Below are positions 58,637-64,000 of a stretch of 64,000 nucleotides of DNA, piece after piece. Source of the stretch: an uncultured Bacilli bacterium. GTDB lineage: Bacteria; Bacillota_I; Bacilli_A; RF39; UBA660. A program made the translations under genes and the position numbers. How positions within the stretch are numbered: position 1 is the stretch's first letter; every line of letters begins with the position of its first letter. Under the pieces are notes generated by a model, which saw nothing but the letters and a program-made list of their open reading frames with translations, searched no databases and had not been told where the DNA came from. The stretch is from positions 62,001 through 126,000 of the forward strand of contig CAKOLH010000001.1 of assembly GCA_934096105.1 (NCBI GenBank), read 5' to 3'.

Positions 58637-60679
58637 ATGGCAAAGAAATTAGTAATAGTGGAGTCCCCACATAAGAGTAAAACAATAGAAAAATATTTAG
58701 GAAGTGGATATAAAGTAGTATCTTCAGTAGGTCATATTAGAGATTTATCTACTTCTGGGAAGTTTGGTTTTGGTGTTGATATAGATAATAATTTTAAACC
58801 TGATTATCAAATTATAAAGGGTAAAAATAAAATAGTAAAAGAATTAAAGAAAGATGTTAAAGATTCAGACTTTGTTTATTTAGCAACCGACCCCGATCGT
58901 GAAGGAGAGGCTATTAGCTGGCATTTATATGATACTTTAGGTCTTACGGATAAAGATTATGATCGTATAGTATTTAATGAAATAACTAAGAAAGCTGTTT
59001 TAGATTCTTTTGCTAAAGCTAGAAAAATAGATGATAACTTAGTTAAGTCACAGGAGACAAGAAGAATTCTAGATAGAATTATTGGTTTTAGACTTAGTAA
59101 ACTTATGCAATCTAAGACTGGAGGAAAGTCTGCTGGTAGAGTTCAGTCAGTGGCTCTTAAGTTAATCGTAGATAGAGAAAGAGAAATTGAAGCTTTTATA
59201 CCTGAAGAATATTTTGAGATAGATGCTTATTTTAATGACTTTAGCGCTAAGCTTGATACTTATAATCATAAAAAGATTGAAATTAAGAAAGAAGTAGAGG
59301 CTAAAGAAATATTAAGTAAGCTATCTAATGCTTTTAAGATAGAGAGTATTGATAAAAAAGAAAAAGCTAAGAAGAGTAAGTTTCCTTTTACTACGAGTAC
59401 ACTACAGCAGGAAGCCTCTAATAAACTGGGATTTACTTCAAAAAAGACTATGAGTATTGCTCAAAAATTATATGAAGGTATTGATTTGGGTAGTGAAACT
59501 GTCGGTTTGATTTCTTATATGAGAACAGATTCGGTAAGACTTTCTGATGAATTTGTTAAAGAAACTTATGGTTATATTAAAGATAACTTTGGTAGTGAAT
59601 ATGTTGGTTATGTAAAGAAAAGTACTAAGACTGAGAATGTTCAAGATGCTCATGAAGCTATTAGACCAACATCAATTAATAGACATCCTGATAAGATAAA
59701 AGAATATTTATCTAATGATGAATATAAGTTATATAAGATTATTTATTATAGGGCTTTAGCATCACTAATGAAAGACGCTAAGGTAGAGGCTACTACTGTT
59801 ATACTTGATAATAATAATTATCAGTTTAAAACTACTGGTCAAGTACTTATTTTCAATGGATATTTAAAAGTATATAATATATATGAAGATAGTGAAGATA
59901 CAGTACTTCCCGATTTTAGTACTTATAATAGTAATGTTATTGTATCTAATAAGATAGAATACTCTTCACATACTACTAAACCTCCTGCTAGATATACAGA
60001 AAGTAAATTAATTAAAGAAATGGAAGAACTTGGTATTGGTAGACCTTCTACTTATGCTAAAACCATTGATACTATTAAAGAAAGAAATTATGTTAAAGTA
60101 GAAGATAAGAAGTTTATTCCTACCGAAATTGGTATTGAAACTACTGATAAGTTACAAGAATTCTTTAAAGATATTATTAATGTTGAATATACTAAAAATA
60201 TGGAAGATGATCTTGATAAGATTGCTGAAGGTGATATGGAGTGGTATAAACTACTTAAAATGTTTTATGATGACTTTGAACCTAAGGTAGAGGTTGCCTT
60301 CAAGGAGATGGAAAAGAAGGCTCCTGAAAAGACTGGAGAGATATGTCCTAACTGTGGTAGTGAATTAGTAGTAAAACAAAGTAGATATGGTAAGTTTACG
60401 GCCTGCTCGAACTATCCTACTTGTAAGTATATAAAAAATGATAAAGAAGAGAAAAAAGTAGTAGAAATAATGGACTGTCCTAAGTGTGATGGTAAAGTAG
60501 TTGAGAAGAAAACTAAAAGAGGTAAAATATTTTATGGCTGCTCGAACTATCCTAAATGTGACTTTGCTTCTTGGGATAAACCATTAGAAGAAAAATGTCC
60601 TAATTGTCATGGAACTTTAGTAGAAAAAAAAGATAAAATTAAATGTATGAACTGTGATTATGAAAAAGATATTGATTAA
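58637..60679 (+). CDS. topA: DNA topoisomerase I
   Basis: TopA relaxes negative supercoils through a 5'-phosphotyrosine intermediate. The 680-residue protein has the TOPRIM domain (VIVESPHKSKTIEKYL; ATDPDREGEAISWHL), the active-site Tyr in GLISYMRTDSVRLS, ARYTESKLIKEMEELGIGRP, and three C-terminal zinc ribbons (CPNCGSEL, CPKCDGKV, CPNCHGTL). ATG 58637 follows GAAAGGAAAGG. A terminator overlaps its stop. Confidence 0.98.
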   Translation: MAKKLVIVESPHKSKTIEKYLGSGYKVVSSVGHIRDLSTSGKFGFGVDIDNNFKPDYQIIKGKNKIVKELKKDVKDSDFVYLATDPDREGEAISWHLYDTLGLTDKDYDRIVFNEITKKAVLDSFAKARKIDDNLVKSQETRRILDRIIGFRLSKLMQSKTGGKSAGRVQSVALKLIVDREREIEAFIPEEYFEIDAYFNDFSAKLDTYNHKKIEIKKEVEAKEILSKLSNAFKIESIDKKEKAKKSKFPFTTSTLQQEASNKLGFTSKKTMSIAQKLYEGIDLGSETVGLISYMRTDSVRLSDEFVKETYGYIKDNFGSEYVGYVKKSTKTENVQDAHEAIRPTSINRHPDKIKEYLSNDEYKLYKIIYYRALASLMKDAKVEATTVILDNNNYQFKTTGQVLIFNGYLKVYNIYEDSEDTVLPDFSTYNSNVIVSNKIEYSSHTTKPPARYTESKLIKEMEELGIGRPSTYAKTIDTIKERNYVKVEDKKFIPTEIGIETTDKLQEFFKDIINVEYTKNMEDDLDKIAEGDMEWYKLLKMFYDDFEPKVEVAFKEMEKKAPEKTGEICPNCGSELVVKQSRYGKFTACSNYPTCKYIKNDKEEKKVVEIMDCPKCDGKVVEKKTKRGKIFYGCSNYPKCDFASWDKPLEEKCPNCHGTLVEKKDKIKCMNCDYEKDID

Positions 60680-60698
60680 TATAGTCAATATCTTTTTT
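60663..60698 (+). terminator. Terminator of topA
   Basis: GATATTGA (60668-60675) pairs perfectly with TCAATATC (60685-60692), flanked by A5 and T6. Confidence 0.88.
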
Positions 60699-60704
60699 CT
60701 ACTC

Positions 60705-60733
60705 TTGCAAACTATTATTTATTATGATAAAAT
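60705..60733 (+). promoter_or_regulatory. Promoter of the SleB/VirB2-like fusion gene
   Basis: TTGCAA (60705-60710), 17 bp, TAAAAT (60728-60733), 29 bases before the start codon. Confidence 0.65.
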
Positions 60734-60762
60734 TATATTGAAACGTAGGTAGGTGTTATTTC

Positions 60763-61935
60763 ATGAATAAAAAGATTAAACTAATGATATTTAGTATTTT
60801 TTCTTTAGTAATATTGTTTATAGGAACAAATAATGTTTTGGCAGTAGATTGTGATACTAAGACAGCAGAACAATTAGCAAAGATTATATATCATGAAGTT
60901 GGATCTGCTGAAGCTAAAAATGCTGATGATAACTTTTTTCAAAAAGTAACTACTGCAAGTATAGTACTTAATAATGCTTATAATAAAAAAGGTAATACTA
61001 CATATGAAAAGTTAATGAACTTGACTGATGGAAATTATCATGGATATAGTGATTATAAAAACAATAGCTTTAGTAGTGAAGTTGATCAGAATAAGCAAAG
61101 TGAAATGCTTTATGTAGCAGAACTTGTTTTAACTGGTAAATATAATTTACCAGATAATATGACATTACAAGCATCAAAGAGCATAGTTAACAGACTTGGA
61201 ACAATATGGACTTATGTGGAAAATCCTAAACAAATTGATGTTTATTTTGGCTTTGAGGGAGAAACATTAAGTGATACTAATGTTTTTGGAAATAAAGTTT
61301 CTGACACATCAGTGGCTTATTATAAAAAATTAGCAAAATCTTATGAAAAATCTTCTTATACTACAACTTCTAGTACAGTATGTAGTGGAAATATTAAACC
61401 TTCACCAACACCTACTCCTAGTGATGGCAATAGTAGTAAAGGAAATACAACAATAGTAGATGCTTGTACTAATCCAGATATACTTAGAGTTATATATTTC
61501 GGAAAATTAATTATTGATATAGTAAAAATTGTTGTTCCAATTGGACTAATAATTTTAGGTATGGTTGATTTTTCAAAGTCAGTTACTACTAGTGATGAAG
61601 GAGCACAAAAAAAGAATATGAAACTATTAGGAAAAAGAATAGTTTTTGCGGTACTTGTATTTGCAGTTCCTTGGATAGTAGAAACTCTTATGGTTAGCTT
61701 AGGTAATTTAACTGAAGGTGTTAATTTTACTGATTGTTTAGAAAATGCTACAGGTGATTGTATTGATCAATTGGAAAATGGTTATTCACGTTGCTATTCG
61801 AAAGATGAATACTCTTGTTATTATTGTCCATCATCAAATAAATATTTATGGAGACCAGGCAGTCCAAGTGAACATTGTCCTGGTGGAATAGGTTGGAGTA
61901 AAAAAACAAATATAGAAGAAAAAAATTGTAAATAA
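60763..61935 (+). CDS. Secreted SleB-like hydrolase domain fused to VirB2/TrbC-like membrane segment
   Basis: A 390-residue protein. The signal peptide ends near residue 27. The N-terminal domain (LAKIIYHEVGSAEAKN ... FFQKVTTASIVLNNAYN ... AELVLTGKY) resembles SleB/Hydrolase_2 cell-wall hydrolases, with Glu in the expected place. A Pro/Ser linker leads to two hydrophobic helices (IIDIVKIVVPIGLIILGMVD and FAVLVFAVPWIVETLM) joined by a basic loop, the layout of VirB2/TrbC pilin-like proteins. The C-terminal tail has about ten Cys. The fusion is unusual; function unknown, possibly wall remodelling coupled to a membrane assembly. Monocistronic. Confidence 0.6.
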   Translation: MNKKIKLMIFSIFSLVILFIGTNNVLAVDCDTKTAEQLAKIIYHEVGSAEAKNADDNFFQKVTTASIVLNNAYNKKGNTTYEKLMNLTDGNYHGYSDYKNNSFSSEVDQNKQSEMLYVAELVLTGKYNLPDNMTLQASKSIVNRLGTIWTYVENPKQIDVYFGFEGETLSDTNVFGNKVSDTSVAYYKKLAKSYEKSSYTTTSSTVCSGNIKPSPTPTPSDGNSSKGNTTIVDACTNPDILRVIYFGKLIIDIVKIVVPIGLIILGMVDFSKSVTTSDEGAQKKNMKLLGKRIVFAVLVFAVPWIVETLMVSLGNLTEGVNFTDCLENATGDCIDQLENGYSRCYSKDEYSCYYCPSSNKYLWRPGSPSEHCPGGIGWSKKTNIEEKNCK

Positions 61936-61937
61936 TT

Positions 61938-61971
61938 AAAGTATAACTTAGTATGGTTATACTTTTTTTCT
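61938..61971 (+). terminator. Terminator after the SleB/VirB2-like fusion gene
   Basis: AAAGTATAAC (61938-61947) pairs perfectly with GTTATACTTT (61956-61965), followed by T4. Confidence 0.88.
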
Positions 61972-61989
61972 AAAAATAAGATTATGTAA

Positions 61990-62018
61990 TTGACTAAAAA
62001 TCTTCTAAATGGTATACT
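61990..62018 (+). promoter_or_regulatory. Promoter of the F-ATPase-like operon
   Basis: TTGACT (61990-61995), 17 bp, TATACT (62013-62018), 27 bases before the first gene. Confidence 0.8.
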
Positions 62019-62044
62019 TTATATAGTAGGAAAGTAGGAATCTT

Positions 62045-63035
<991 letters not shown>

Positions 63036-63036
63036 T

Positions 63037-63795
63037 ATGACTTTGTTTATTATCTCTTTTGCTGTTATTATACTTCTTGTAGTATTAATGAGTTTAATAC
63101 TTAAGAATGCTGTAAAAGAGGTAGACAAAAAATCTAAATCATACTTTGTAGATAAACTACAAGAGTATGATTACCTAATAGATGAAAAAGAAAAGAAACT
63201 TTCTGAATTAGAAAGCGAATTAGAAAAAAGAAAGAATGGATTAAAAGATGGTAATAGTGATATCAATAATCCTAACTATGATTTTGATAGTAGTATTATT
63301 GATATGCTTACTGAGACAAGTTATCTTGATAAGAATATATTTGAAATAAATAAAAAAATAGAAGAAAAATTTATAATTAATTATGAAGATTTACTTAAAG
63401 ATTTTTTATCAAATATTAAAGATAATAATAGATATGATTTTACTCTTAAACTTAGAAATAAGTTTACACCTGATGAAATATATAAGATAGAAACTTTATT
63501 ACCTGAAGAGAGAGATGAGTATTTAAAAAAATTATTAACTGATGAAGAATATAAAGTATATGAAATATTTGAAATAAGTAATAAGTTTAATATGGTAGAT
63601 TTTATAGATTATTTAAATAGATTAATAGAACTTAATAATCCTACTGTTACTGTACTTGTACCAAATAAAAATATTAATTATGATTATATTGATAGTAAAA
63701 TTAAGACTAAAGTATCTGACAATATATATAGAGGAATTAAAATTATTTATAAGAATAAAGTATATGACTTTAGTTTAAATGAAGGGAATGTGTGA
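63037..63795 (+). CDS. Membrane-anchored coiled-coil protein, possible stator-like subunit
   Basis: A 252-residue protein with an N-terminal helix in the membrane (FIISFAVIILLVVLMSLIL), then a charged coiled coil (about 25-75). A helical-beta C-terminal region ends with KIKTKVSDNIYRGIKIIYKN, which recalls the C-terminal part of delta subunits (LxGGxxIxxxxxxxDxSI pattern, weak). Layout and position suggest a fused b/delta-like stator. It begins two bases after the c-like gene and ends one base before the alpha-like gene. The subunit call is inference. Confidence 0.55.
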   Translation: MTLFIISFAVIILLVVLMSLILKNAVKEVDKKSKSYFVDKLQEYDYLIDEKEKKLSELESELEKRKNGLKDGNSDINNPNYDFDSSIIDMLTETSYLDKNIFEINKKIEEKFIINYEDLLKDFLSNIKDNNRYDFTLKLRNKFTPDEIYKIETLLPEERDEYLKKLLTDEEYKVYEIFEISNKFNMVDFIDYLNRLIELNNPTVTVLVPNKNINYDYIDSKIKTKVSDNIYRGIKIIYKNKVYDFSLNEGNV

Positions 63796-63796
63796 T

Positions 63797-64000
63797 ATGG
63801 AACTTAATAAAGTAGATAAGAAAGTTGAAGATATTAAGAATAACGATAATATCTTTTCTGTTGGTAAAGTAATAAAGGTTAATCCTTATACTGTTATTGT
63901 ATCTGGACTTAATGATATTACTTATTATGAAGAAGTAAATATTGATGATAAAGCTAAGGGATTTGTTTTTGCGGTAGGTAAAAATAATGTCACTATTTCT
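63797..64000 (+). CDS. ATP synthase alpha-subunit-like protein (3' end outside window)
   Basis: The frame from ATG 63797 is open to the window end (68 codons). FSVGKVIKVNPYTVIVSGLN, then YEEVNIDDKAKGFVFAVGKNNVTIS, matches the N-terminal beta-barrel of F1 alpha subunits (evGtVi.V.dgia.v.GL ... GmvlnLe...v). It is shorter and more divergent than housekeeping AtpA, beginning with a Lys-rich helix. It lies one base after the coiled-coil gene, so it is in the same operon. The nucleotide-binding domain is beyond the window. Confidence 0.6.
   Translation, partial: MELNKVDKKVEDIKNNDNIFSVGKVIKVNPYTVIVSGLNDITYYEEVNIDDKAKGFVFAVGKNNVTIS

Overview
The window is very AT-rich DNA from a low-GC Gram-positive bacterium that uses the standard code: TGA closes several genes, for example at 23912, 25160, 45408 and 63795. 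It encodes an alpha/beta-type spore SASP, a gerA-type germinant receptor operon, spoIIGA-sigE and lipoproteins, but no outer-membrane genes. That points to an endospore-forming member of the Bacilli, probably one of the uncultivated small-genome gut lineages close to Erysipelotrichales/Mycoplasmatota. The lineage is inferred from gene content only.

Layout. 1-4.1 kb: 3' part of mutS, a prepilin-like gene, thiI, and a SASP gene followed by a convergent small-RNA candidate. 4.3-8.4 kb: a TasA-like secreted protein, a membrane thioredoxin, a PH-domain protein, recX, a lipoprotein, a small gene and rnhB. 8.4-11.5 kb: a pilB/gspE-like ATPase divergent from two prepilin-like genes. 11.5-17.4 kb: tRNA-Ser, uvrC, rplM-rpsI and ppdK. 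17.4-25.2 kb is an accessory-looking block: a three-part nuclease, a frameshifted membrane protein, a Nudix protein, two tRNAs flanked by inverted tRNA-like fragments, a nucleotidyltransferase, and a LysR gene divergent from coaE-coaD-MBL. 25.3-28.4 kb: small genes, a membrane XRE protein, a second thioredoxin-like protein and a ZIP transporter. 28.5-32.2 kb: gerA operon in the order A-C-B. 32.4-36.4 kb: two paralogous coiled-coil proteins behind a perfect consensus promoter. 36.8-39.1 kb: scpA-scpB-ruvB. 39.2-41.5 kb: solitary adenine methylase, decayed rhuM and an orphan gene. 41.6-44.2 kb: rpsO-pnp. 44.4-50.3 kb: Flp-like pilin, spoIIGA-sigE, mgtC, a degenerate GGDEF protein and a BrkB-type protein. 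50.5-54.3 kb: a dockerin-tailed cell-wall hydrolase and a membrane-anchored partner candidate. 54.4-58.4 kb: a flavin-based extracellular electron transfer-like set (apbE, NusG_II protein, Gx transporter, FMN-binding lipoprotein) with pncC and a SemiSWEET. 58.6-64 kb: topA, a SleB-like/VirB2-like fusion, and the start of an unusual F-ATPase-like operon.

The most notable new signals are: (1) at least eight dispersed copies of a two-hairpin element whose stems differ from copy to copy but stay paired while the loops stay conserved; (2) an ATPase c-subunit-like gene with no acidic residue in its second helix, followed by a membrane coiled-coil gene and an alpha-subunit-like gene; (3) a DEDDh exonuclease + PD-(D/E)XK-like + double zinc-ribbon fusion; (4) a minus-strand small RNA with its own consensus promoter and terminator; (5) a dockerin/cohesin-like pair.

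Genes are mostly compact, in short operons with overlapping or closely spaced starts. Ribosome binding sites are AGGAGG or the recurrent shorter GGTGAT. Several starts below are moved downstream from the longest frame to fit these sites.
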